The position numbers and the translations under genes were made by a program. The notes under the pieces were generated by a model. It was given only the letters and a program-made list of their open reading frames with translations, had not been told where the DNA came from and did not search any database. A stretch of DNA of 11,969 nucleotides, taken from assembly GCA_023411265.1 (NCBI GenBank), contig JAEYOX010000003.1:1-11969 (forward strand), given 5' to 3'. This document shows positions 5,922 through 11,969 of this stretch, one piece after another (position 1 is the stretch's first letter; each line of letters starts with the position of its first letter). Origin of the DNA: Bacteroidota bacterium. GTDB taxonomy: Bacteria > Bacteroidota > Bacteroidia > Flavobacteriales > Weeksellaceae.

Positions 5922-8669
5922 ATGAATAAGCGATATAAAGTATTAGGAATGACCTGTACTGGTTGTGAGAAAAAAGTGTTAAAAACCCTGAATGCCATTC
6001 CCGGCGTTTCGGCAAAGCTGGATAAAGATTACGTAGAAATCTCTTCTGAAAATGCGGTTTTACTTGAAGATCTGAACATAGCGCTCCAATCTGCCGGAGA
6101 TTACCAGTTGCAGGATCTGGGTACGGAAGAAAAACCAACAATTATTCCGCCACAGGAAAGGGTTTCCCCAAGTTCGGTTTATTATTGTCCGATGGAATGC
6201 CAAGGTGAAAAAGTATATTTTCAGCAAGGCGAACGCTGTCCGGTTTGCAAAATGTATCTGGTTCCTATCGAAGAAAAAGAAGAATACCGGAATAAAACAC
6301 AAGCGTACACCAAAACGAATCTTCCTGAAAGTTTTCCACATCAATTAGGTAAATTTTATTGCCCTATGTTCTGCGAAGGCGATAAAGTGTATGAAAATAA
6401 TAGCAGTTGTCCTGTTTGCCACATGGATCTGGAAGAAATTACCGATGAACTTCTGGAAGGAAGTGCAAAGAATACTCATCATCACCATCATCACCCCACT
6501 TCCGAAACGCCAGTATTTTCTAAAAATTTTATGACTGAAAATGCGGGCAAGTATTATTGTCCGATGCTTTGCGAAGGCGATAAGGTGTACGACAGCAATG
6601 TGGGCTGTCCTGTTTGCGGTATGGATTTGGTGAAAATTCCAGGGAAAAACAGCGAATTTTCTGAAGATAACACGGTAAAAATTCTTTCCGGAAAGTTCTG
6701 GATCGCCACAGCCTTCACCATTCCTGTATTCATTCTGTCGATGGGCGGCATGTTCATTAATTTTCCTTTTCCGCATCATATTCAGGGAATTATCGAATTA
6801 ATCCTCACCCTTCCCGTTCTTTTTTATGCAGGATGGTTTTTAATGTTTCGGGGCTACCGCTCGTTTATGAGGTGGAATCTCAATATGTTTTCCCTAATTG
6901 CGTTAGGCGTGGGCGCAGCATTTGTTTTCAGTGTGATGGCACTGTTTTTTCCGGGAATGTTTCCGCCAGCAATGATGCAGGAAGATCAACTTCCGCTGTA
7001 TTTTGAGGCAGTTTGTGTCATTCTTACCCTGGTCATATTAGGCCAGTTTATGGAAGCAAAAGCACATCAGAGAACGGGAAAAGCCATTGAAGAACTCATG
7101 AGTTTATCACCCGACGAAGCCAACCTTATCATTAACGGAGAAGAAAAAAAAGTTCCGCTTTCAGAAGTGAAAATCGGAAATATTCTAAAAGTAAAACCGG
7201 GAGAAAAAATCCCTGTAGACGGCAAAATTACAGAAGGAAACTCGTCAGTAGATGAAAGCATGATTACAGGCGAACCGATACCAGTTGAAAAAGAAATTAA
7301 TGATAAAATAACGTCAGGAACCATAAACGGAAACGGAACTTTTCTAATGATAGCCGAAAAAGTGGGAGATGAAACACTGCTTTCCAAAATCATAGAAATG
7401 GTAAACACCGCCAGCCGAAGTCGTGCTCCCATTCAAAATTTAGCGGATAAAGTTTCCAAAATATTTGTACCAGCCGTCATTGCTGTGGCTATTTTCACCT
7501 TCATTATCTGGTGGATTTTCGGTGGCGAAAACCGAATGATAGTGGCATTGGTGAACGCTGTTGCAGTACTGATTGTGGCGTGTCCTTGCGCGTTAGGACT
7601 TGCAACACCAATGAGTTTGATGGTTGGAATTGGGAAAGGAGCCAATAACGGAATTCTTATTAAAAATGCTGAAGCCTTAGAGTTGATGCATAAAGTAAAC
7701 GTGCTGATTACCGATAAAACAGGAACACTGACTGAAGGAAAACCCAGCCTGGAAGAGATGGTAACTCATGGTAACAGTGATAAAAATAAAATCCTGAGGC
7801 TGGCAGCATCTCTCAATCAAAGTTCTGAACATCCTTTGTCCAGTGCAGTTTTACAGGAATTTAAGAAATCAGAAATGTCGTTTGATACAACGTCAGGTTT
7901 TAAAAACATTTCCGGCAAAGGCGTAAAAGCAGAGATTAACAATCGGCAAGTTCTTCTTGGAAATGAAGCACTTCTCCGGCAGTTTAACATTCAGGTTCCT
8001 GAATCCTTAAAAAAAGCTGCAAATGAAAAGCAAAGTTCCGCAAAAACAGTTTCTTATCTATCTGAAGGTGATACTGTTCTGGGATTTCTTGCTTTTTCGG
8101 ACCAGATAAAATCCAGTTCAAAACGCGCTATCGAAAATCTTCAGAACGAAGGAATTGAAATCATCATGATGACTGGCGACAATGCACATACTGCCAGAAC
8201 TGTTTCTGAGGAATTGGGAATTGAAAAATTTGAAGCACAGTGCTTGCCTCAGGATAAGATGGTAGCAGTGAAAAAGCTACAGAAGGAAGGGAAAATCGTA
8301 GCAATGACGGGAGACGGAATCAACGATGCACCGGCATTGGCACAGGCAGAAGTGGGAATTGCGATGGGAACCGGCAGCGATGTTGCCATAGAAAGTGCGG
8401 AAATAACATTGGTAAAAGGTGATATTTTGGGGGTAGCGAAATCCAGAATTCTGAGCGAGAAACTTCTTAAAAACATAAAACAAAACCTTTTCTTCGCTTT
8501 TGTTTATAATATCCTAGGGATTCCTGTGGCGGCGGGACTTCTTTATCCTATCTTCGGAATTCTCATGAGCCCCATGATTGCAGCTGCTGCCATGAGTTTC
8601 AGTTCCGTTTCGGTTATTCTGAATTCGCTCCGTCTGAACAGGGCATCACTGGATGGAGATTTGAAATAG
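5922..8669 (+). CDS. copA: Copper-exporting P1B-type ATPase with HMA, three Cys-rich metal-binding domains and His6 patch
   Basis: This 915-aa membrane pump probably moves Cu(I) out of the cytoplasm. The N-terminus has an HMA domain with GMTCTGC (9-15), then three heavy-metal-binding domains with the pattern YCPMxC...CPVCxM at about 87-112, 145-169 and 211-235 (cysteine pairs 89/93-106/109, 147/151-163/166, 213/217-229/232). A run of six histidines (186-191) lies between the second and third. The core is complete: TGE at 449-451 (actuator), CPC at 554-556 in TM6, DKTGTLT with phosphorylated Asp598, SEHPL (635-639), GDGIND (798-803). YN in TM7 (862-863) and MSFSS in TM8 (891-895) with CPC are the Cu(I) P1B-1 signature. 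Hydrophobic segments lie at about 258-278, 285-305, 321-345, 358-377, 512-535, 541-565, 855-875 and 880-900. The AraC fusion upstream and DUF72 12 bp downstream suggest a metal-controlled operon. Confidence 0.95.
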   Translation: MNKRYKVLGMTCTGCEKKVLKTLNAIPGVSAKLDKDYVEISSENAVLLEDLNIALQSAGDYQLQDLGTEEKPTIIPPQERVSPSSVYYCPMECQGEKVYFQQGERCPVCKMYLVPIEEKEEYRNKTQAYTKTNLPESFPHQLGKFYCPMFCEGDKVYENNSSCPVCHMDLEEITDELLEGSAKNTHHHHHHPTSETPVFSKNFMTENAGKYYCPMLCEGDKVYDSNVGCPVCGMDLVKIPGKNSEFSEDNTVKILSGKFWIATAFTIPVFILSMGGMFINFPFPHHIQGIIELILTLPVLFYAGWFLMFRGYRSFMRWNLNMFSLIALGVGAAFVFSVMALFFPGMFPPAMMQEDQLPLYFEAVCVILTLVILGQFMEAKAHQRTGKAIEELMSLSPDEANLIINGEEKKVPLSEVKIGNILKVKPGEKIPVDGKITEGNSSVDESMITGEPIPVEKEINDKITSGTINGNGTFLMIAEKVGDETLLSKIIEMVNTASRSRAPIQNLADKVSKIFVPAVIAVAIFTFIIWWIFGGENRMIVALVNAVAVLIVACPCALGLATPMSLMVGIGKGANNGILIKNAEALELMHKVNVLITDKTGTLTEGKPSLEEMVTHGNSDKNKILRLAASLNQSSEHPLSSAVLQEFKKSEMSFDTTSGFKNISGKGVKAEINNRQVLLGNEALLRQFNIQVPESLKKAANEKQSSAKTVSYLSEGDTVLGFLAFSDQIKSSSKRAIENLQNEGIEIIMMTGDNAHTARTVSEELGIEKFEAQCLPQDKMVAVKKLQKEGKIVAMTGDGINDAPALAQAEVGIAMGTGSDVAIESAEITLVKGDILGVAKSRILSEKLLKNIKQNLFFAFVYNILGIPVAAGLLYPIFGILMSPMIAAAAMSFSSVSVILNSLRLNRASLDGDLK

Positions 8670-8681
8670 CACCACGAAATA

Positions 8682-9410
8682 ATGAGCACCAAAAAAATAT
8701 TTATCGGAAGTTCGGGATTTTCTGAAAGAAGCTGGAAAGGATATTTTTATCCTGAAGACCTTCCTGCTAAAGAATATCTGAAATTCTACGCCCAACAGTT
8801 AAATGCCGTTGAAATTAATTCTACATTCTACAGACGGCCAACGCAGAAAACTCTCGAAAACTGGCGTAACTCAACTGGTGAGCATTTTAAGTTTTTTATT
8901 AAAATTCCAAAGACGGTGACGCACATCAAAAAACTGGACACAACAGCGCAAGAAACTACGGACTTTTGCCATCATATTGCTCAAGGCTTGCAGGAAAAAT
9001 TGGGTGGTTTTCTTTTTCAGCTTCCCCCGTCTTTTCAATATACCGAAGAAAATTTGCAGAAAGTTTTAGAAACTGTTGACCTACAATATTTAAATGTCGT
9101 AGAATTCCGAAACAAGAACTGGTGGAACCATGAAGTAATTCAGAAAATGAAAAATGAAGGCGTACTATTTTCAGGAGTTTCTATTCCGAAAGATATTCCG
9201 GATGAAGTGGTGATGAATCATGAAGATTTTTTATATTACCGGCTACACGGCGTTCCGGAAATGTTCAAATCAGAATACAGCGACAGTGAATTAGAAAAAC
9301 TTTCAGAAAAAATCAAATCATTTGATGGAACCTCTTTTATTTTCTTTAACAATACTTTCGGGATTGCGGGGATTAAAAATGCTTTAACTTTAAAAAGAAT
9401 TTTGGAATAA
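8682..9410 (+). CDS. DUF72 family protein (YecE-like)
   Basis: This 242-aa protein has the DUF72 hallmarks in order: IGSSGFSERSWKG (8-20), VEINSTFYRRPT (43-54), LFQLPPSF (111-118), EFRNKNWW (141-148), YYRLHG (185-190) and FFNNT (221-225). The family has a TIM-barrel-like fold with conserved acidic and aromatic residues in the central cavity; its biochemical function is not established to my knowledge. There is no signal peptide or membrane segment, so it should be cytoplasmic. It starts 12 bp after the ATPase stop and ends 1 bp before the sirtuin, so it is probably in the same transcript. A nuclease or sugar-enzyme relation has been proposed for such folds, but nothing here decides it. Confidence 0.92.
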   Translation: MSTKKIFIGSSGFSERSWKGYFYPEDLPAKEYLKFYAQQLNAVEINSTFYRRPTQKTLENWRNSTGEHFKFFIKIPKTVTHIKKLDTTAQETTDFCHHIAQGLQEKLGGFLFQLPPSFQYTEENLQKVLETVDLQYLNVVEFRNKNWWNHEVIQKMKNEGVLFSGVSIPKDIPDEVVMNHEDFLYYRLHGVPEMFKSEYSDSELEKLSEKIKSFDGTSFIFFNNTFGIAGIKNALTLKRILE

Positions 9411-9411
9411 T

Positions 9412-10104
9412 ATGAAAAAGAAAAAACTGGTAGTACTATCCGGTGCGGGAATTTCTGCAGAAAGCGGTATAAAAACATTCAGAGACAGCGATGGTCTTTG
9501 GGAAAATCACAAAGTAGAAGAAGTAGCTAGTCCTGAAGGTTTCCGGAGGAATCCACAGTTGGTTCTGGATTTTTATAATGCAAGACGAAGACAACTGAAG
9601 GAAGTGCAGCCCAACGAGGCTCATCTTATTCTTGCGGAATTAGAAACGTTTTTTGATGTTCATATCATCACCCAAAATGTGGATGATTTACATGAAAGAG
9701 CAGGCTCCCGAAATGTTCTTCACCTGCATGGCGAACTTTTGAAAGCGAGACCGGTTGATTCGGATGAAATAATTCCCTGGGAGACGGATCTGAATGTAGG
9801 AGATCTGCATAAAAACGGCAGCCAACTTCGTCCTCATATTGTGTGGTTTGGGGAAATGGTTCCCGATATGGATGCCGCGGCGGATATTGTTTCTTCGGCG
9901 GATATCTTTCTTGTCATCGGAACTTCTATGCAGGTTTATCCTGCTGCAGGACTTATTCATGCTACTCCCAATAATTGTGAAATCTTTATTATTGATCCGC
10001 ATCTTCCGAATGATTTCACACGCTCCGAAAACTGCTTTCAATGTGGCGCATCGGAAGGAATGAACAAGCTAAAAAAGAAACTTTTGGAAAATCATACCAT
10101 CTGA
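9412..10104 (+). CDS. cobB: SIRT5/CobB-like NAD-dependent deacylase lacking zinc cysteines
   Basis: This sirtuin of 230 aa should remove acyl groups from lysines using NAD. Visible are the NAD-binding GAGISAESGI (11-20) with KTFRD, TQNVDDLHERAG (87-98), catalytic His106 in HLHGE, WFGE (145-148) and GTS (170-172). Tyr55 and Arg58 in FYNARRRQL match the Tyr-x-x-Arg pair that recognises succinyl/malonyl groups in SIRT5 and E. coli CobB, so desuccinylase/demalonylase activity is likely. The module after HGELLKARPV, which normally holds four zinc-binding cysteines, contains none before RPHIVWFGE; the only cysteines (189, 208, 211) are near the C-terminus. Loss of the zinc ribbon with all catalytic residues intact is the notable feature. 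It begins 1 bp after DUF72 and overlaps the end of the LuxR pseudogene on the other strand by 13 bp. Confidence 0.92.
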   Translation: MKKKKLVVLSGAGISAESGIKTFRDSDGLWENHKVEEVASPEGFRRNPQLVLDFYNARRRQLKEVQPNEAHLILAELETFFDVHIITQNVDDLHERAGSRNVLHLHGELLKARPVDSDEIIPWETDLNVGDLHKNGSQLRPHIVWFGEMVPDMDAAADIVSSADIFLVIGTSMQVYPAAGLIHATPNNCEIFIIDPHLPNDFTRSENCFQCGASEGMNKLKKKLLENHTI

Positions 10105-10479
10105 TTTTTCAGTGCGAACATGGCAATTCCTATTCTACTTCTCCCACCCAGTTTCGTGAAAAGTGAATCTCGGTACCCGTTCACGGTTTTTGGGCTTACG
10201 AGCATTTTGTCGGCGATTTCTTTATTAATCAGTTCGGTACAGCAAAGCTTAATGAGTTGTATTTCTTTTTCTTTTAATTCAGCAAGAATAGCCTGAATGT
10301 AAGTATTCGGGTTTTAACCGGTCGTCGAAATCTTCTTTAAGATATTGTCCCATACAAATTTTGATCGTTACATTTTTAATACCCAAAGTTCAGTTTCCCG
10401 GCGTACATCATCTAGGTATTGCTGAAGAACCTTTTTCTGAACTTCTGCATTCAGTAAAATGGTTTTCTAATATTTTCAT
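10092..10479 (-). pseudogene. Decayed LuxR-type (GerE) regulator, several frameshifts
   Basis: Reading the minus strand from ATG 10479, the frame starts MKILEN and stops after 23 codons. Changing frame near 10464 gives ILLNAEVQKKVLQQYLDD and on to WVLK, broken at a TAA; another shift near 10375 gives KNVTIKICMGQYLKEDFDDR; a third near 10310 gives NPNTYIQAILAELKEKEIQL. The last piece runs through an intact LuxR helix-turn-helix (IADKMLVSPKTVNGYRDSLF) to a stop at 10092-10094, inside the sirtuin 3' end. At least three frame changes are needed for a protein of about 125 aa. The upstream part does not resemble a normal receiver domain, so the ancestor may have been a short LuxR protein or a gene already truncated. 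Sequencing error is unlikely to give three shifts in under 400 bp. Confidence 0.75.
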
Positions 10480-10524
10480 GATATATATTAGTCCAAATTT
10501 ATTAATAATCTCACAAATTTACCA

Positions 10525-10532
10525 TATATTTG
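10525..10532 (+). promoter_or_regulatory. Candidate Bacteroidota -7 box for yggS
   Basis: TATATTTG matches TAnnTTTG, with its last base 31 nt before the chosen yggS ATG (10564). A start site 6-7 nt downstream (about 10538) would fall after the alternative ATG at 10534, which argues for 10564 as the true start. No -33 TTG is evident. Confidence 0.5.
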
Positions 10533-10563
10533 AATGTTAAATCAGAAACTACTTTCTTTTTTT

Positions 10564-11223
10564 ATGGAATCTGAAATTCTTTTAGAAAATTACCAAAAAA
10601 TTCTATCTCAGTTGCCGGAAAATATCGAACTCGTAGCGGTATCAAAAAGTCACCCTGCGGAAAAGATAAGAACCTTGTATGAGGCCGGACAGAGAATTTT
10701 CGGAGAAAACAGAGTGCAGGAACTCATCGCCAAGCAGCCTTTGCTGCCTGATGATATCCAATGGCATCTCATCGGGCATCTTCAAACCAATAAAGTGAAA
10801 TACATTGCCGGATTTGCAGATACGATTCAAAGTGTGGACAGCGAGAAAATTCTAAAAGAAATTGACCGACAAGCGAAGAAAAACTCCCGTAATATTAAAG
10901 TTTTGCTTCAGGTGAAAATTGCAGAAGAAGACACCAAATATGGACTGGAAATTTCGGAATGCAAAGAGCTTTTTCTAAAATGGAGACAGCAGCAATTTCC
11001 CAATGTTACAATTACAGGGTTGATGGGTATGGCCACATTCACCGAAGACAAGGAGCAGATAAAGAGAGAATTTACCGTATTGAAAACCCTATACGACCAG
11101 CTTTCGGCGCACCAACCGCTCAGCACACTTTCAATGGGAATGAGCGGAGATTTTCAATTGGCTATCCAATGTGGAGCCAATTCGGTGCGGATTGGATCCT
11201 CCATTTTCGGTGAACCTTTATAG
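10564..11223 (+). CDS. yggS: YggS/PROSC family PLP-binding homeostasis protein
   Basis: This cytoplasmic PLP-binding protein of 219 aa has the fold of alanine racemase's N-terminal barrel; family members buffer pyridoxal phosphate and affect amino-acid balance, without a clear enzymatic activity. Motifs: LVAVSKSH (23-30) with the PLP lysine Lys28, FGENRVQE (46-53), WHLIGHLQTNK (67-77), TKYGLE (124-129), GLMGMA (152-157), SMGMSGDF (190-197) and VRIGSSIFG (208-216), which binds the phosphate. The ATG at 10564 (MESEILLENYQKIL) gives the family's normal length; the in-frame ATG at 10534 adds ten residues not seen in the family and would lie before the predicted transcription start. It stands alone between the LuxR pseudogene and the sigma-54 activator. 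Confidence 0.95.
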   Translation: MESEILLENYQKILSQLPENIELVAVSKSHPAEKIRTLYEAGQRIFGENRVQELIAKQPLLPDDIQWHLIGHLQTNKVKYIAGFADTIQSVDSEKILKEIDRQAKKNSRNIKVLLQVKIAEEDTKYGLEISECKELFLKWRQQQFPNVTITGLMGMATFTEDKEQIKREFTVLKTLYDQLSAHQPLSTLSMGMSGDFQLAIQCGANSVRIGSSIFGEPL

Positions 11224-11251
11224 CTTTTCCGACCTTTAAGTGATTTCGCCC

Positions 11252-11278
11252 AAAGTAGGATGGGTTATAAAAGTAGGA
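11252..11278. repeat. Direct repeat AAAGTAGGA x2 upstream of the NtrC-type gene
   Basis: AAAGTAGGA occurs at 11252-11260 and 11270-11278, 18 bp apart, 57-83 bp before the ATG of the next gene. The second copy overlaps the GG of the sigma-54-like element. It could be an activator site or chance. Confidence 0.35.
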
Positions 11279-11290
11279 ATGATTATTGCT
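11276..11290 (+). promoter_or_regulatory. Possible sigma-54-like -24/-12 element
   Basis: GG at 11276-11277 and GC at 11288-11289 are exactly 10 nt apart, and the -12 part reads TTGCT as in the consensus; the -24 part is GGAAT rather than GGCAC. A start site near 11300 would leave a leader of about 35 nt for the NtrC-type gene. It is a partial match, found by eye only. Confidence 0.3.
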
Positions 11291-11334
11291 GCCTGACCAA
11301 CAGCCTATTCAATTTAAATAAAAAATCAGCAAAC

Positions 11335-11969
11335 ATGCAAAAAATCCTCATTGTAGAAGACGAAAAAGCGATTTCGGGAGTTCTGCAAAGTATTCTTTCG
11401 GATGAATTAAAAGATTATGAATTTATTATTGCCCAAGATGGCCTGGAAGGATATAAACATATCGAAAAAGAAGATTTTGCTCTTGTGATTTCAGATATCA
11501 AAATGCCCAAACTTTCCGGCACCGAACTTCTGAAACAAACACTTCAACTAAAACCAGACACTACTTTTGTCATGATCTCCGGACATGCGGATATTGATAT
11601 GGCGGTGGACTGCCTGAAAGAAGGTGCCTACGATTTCATTTCAAAACCTATTGACATTCACCGGCTGATTACAAGCGTTAAAAATGCACTGAACAAAGAG
11701 AAATTAGCCGCAGAAAACAAGCATCTTCAAACAGAAAATAAAACGCTGAAGAAAAAAGTCAGTAAAAAGTACCAAATGGTAGGCGAAAGCCAGGCACTGA
11801 AAAAAATACAGGACATGATCGATAAAGTGGCAGGTTCTGATGCAAGGGTTTTGATTACCGGGCCCAACGGTGCCGGAAAAGAACTTGTGGCTCATGCAAT
11901 ACATGCGCAAAGCGACCGCAACAAAGGCCCGATGATTGAGGTGAACTGCGCCGCAATTCCTTCCGAATT
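11335..11969 (+). CDS. NtrC-type sigma-54-dependent response regulator, N-terminal part (cut by right edge)
   Basis: The first 211 residues are present. Residues 1-120 are a receiver domain: acidic pair Glu8/Asp9 in LIVEDE, phospho-acceptor Asp54 in ISDIKMP, Ser80 in MISGHAD, and Lys102 in FISKP. A charged, coiled-coil-like linker (about 124-146, ENKHLQTENKTLKKK) leads to a sigma-54 AAA+ domain starting at QMVGESQALKKI, with Walker A GPNGAGKE (usual form GESGTGKE) and then VNCAAIP. The GAFTGA loop, Walker B and the C-terminal Fis-type helix-turn-helix lie beyond the window. It would activate RpoN promoters after phosphorylation by a partner kinase, not seen here. ATG 11335 gives the standard MQKILIVEDE start. 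The targets are unknown. Confidence 0.92.
   Translation, partial: MQKILIVEDEKAISGVLQSILSDELKDYEFIIAQDGLEGYKHIEKEDFALVISDIKMPKLSGTELLKQTLQLKPDTTFVMISGHADIDMAVDCLKEGAYDFISKPIDIHRLITSVKNALNKEKLAAENKHLQTENKTLKKKVSKKYQMVGESQALKKIQDMIDKVAGSDARVLITGPNGAGKELVAHAIHAQSDRNKGPMIEVNCAAIPSE

Noticed and set aside
6477..6494. Six consecutive His codons resembling an engineered tag
   Set aside because: They lie inside a natural metal-binding region of a metal pump, mixed CAT/CAC codons are used, and no vector sequence is nearby.
6345..6779. Long open frame on the minus strand inside copA
   Set aside because: It is antisense to the conserved Cys-rich domains and first membrane segment of the ATPase; its composition has no domain and no start context.
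10534..10563. Alternative yggS start at 10534
   Set aside because: It is only 2 bp after the predicted -7 box, before any plausible transcription start, and adds residues absent from the family.
1..11969. CRISPR array, phage, transposon or defence island
   Set aside because: No regularly spaced repeats, transposase, integrase or known defence genes were seen; neighbouring genes are mostly housekeeping.

Overview
The window looks like a chromosomal segment of a Flavobacteriia member of the Bacteroidota, most likely close to Chryseobacterium/Weeksellaceae. The reasons are protein style and DNA signals: low-GC, lysine/isoleucine-rich proteins; a pyruvate dehydrogenase E1-alpha gene beside a double-lipoyl E2 gene without E1-beta; an HMA-AraC fusion regulator; an NtrC-type regulator with a GPNGAGKE Walker A; and several matches to the Bacteroidota -7 promoter box (TAnnTTTG) in front of genes, with little sign of E. 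coli-type promoters or strong Shine-Dalgarno sites. The genus is an inference from sequence style only.

Layout. (1) Positions 1-322, minus: N-terminal part of a LolD-like ABC ATPase, cut by the window edge. (2) 323-786: mostly non-coding, with one doubtful 65-aa basic ORF and a perfect 17-bp stem bidirectional terminator. (3) 787-3575, minus: pdhA (E1-alpha) followed by pdhC (E2 with two near-duplicate lipoyl domains), ending at the terminator. (4) 3682-4779, plus: a PAP2-family membrane protein and a BlaI/MecI/CopY-family repressor with a poly-lysine tail made by a 51-nt pure-purine run. (5) 4890-10104, plus: an acyl-CoA thioesterase overlapping an HMA-like/AraC fusion regulator, then a copper-type P1B ATPase with one HMA domain, three tandem Cys-rich metal-binding domains and a His6 patch, then a DUF72 protein and a SIRT5/CobB-like sirtuin that lacks the zinc cysteines. 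(6) 10092-10479, minus: a decayed LuxR-type regulator. (7) 10564-11223, plus: YggS PLP-homeostasis protein. (8) 11335-end, plus: an NtrC-type sigma-54 activator, cut by the right edge, with a possible sigma-54-like element and a direct repeat upstream.

How the genes fit together. pdhA and pdhC supply two of the pyruvate dehydrogenase components; E1-beta and E3 must be encoded elsewhere. The AraC fusion and the copper ATPase form a plausible copper sensing and export module, with an 8-bp inverted repeat in the short gap between them as a candidate operator or hairpin. DUF72 and the sirtuin follow the ATPase at 12 and 1 bp and are probably co-transcribed. I see no CRISPR, insertion sequence, tRNA, rRNA or prophage. 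The most interesting content is the copper module and the zinc-less sirtuin attached to it; most of the rest is ordinary core genome.
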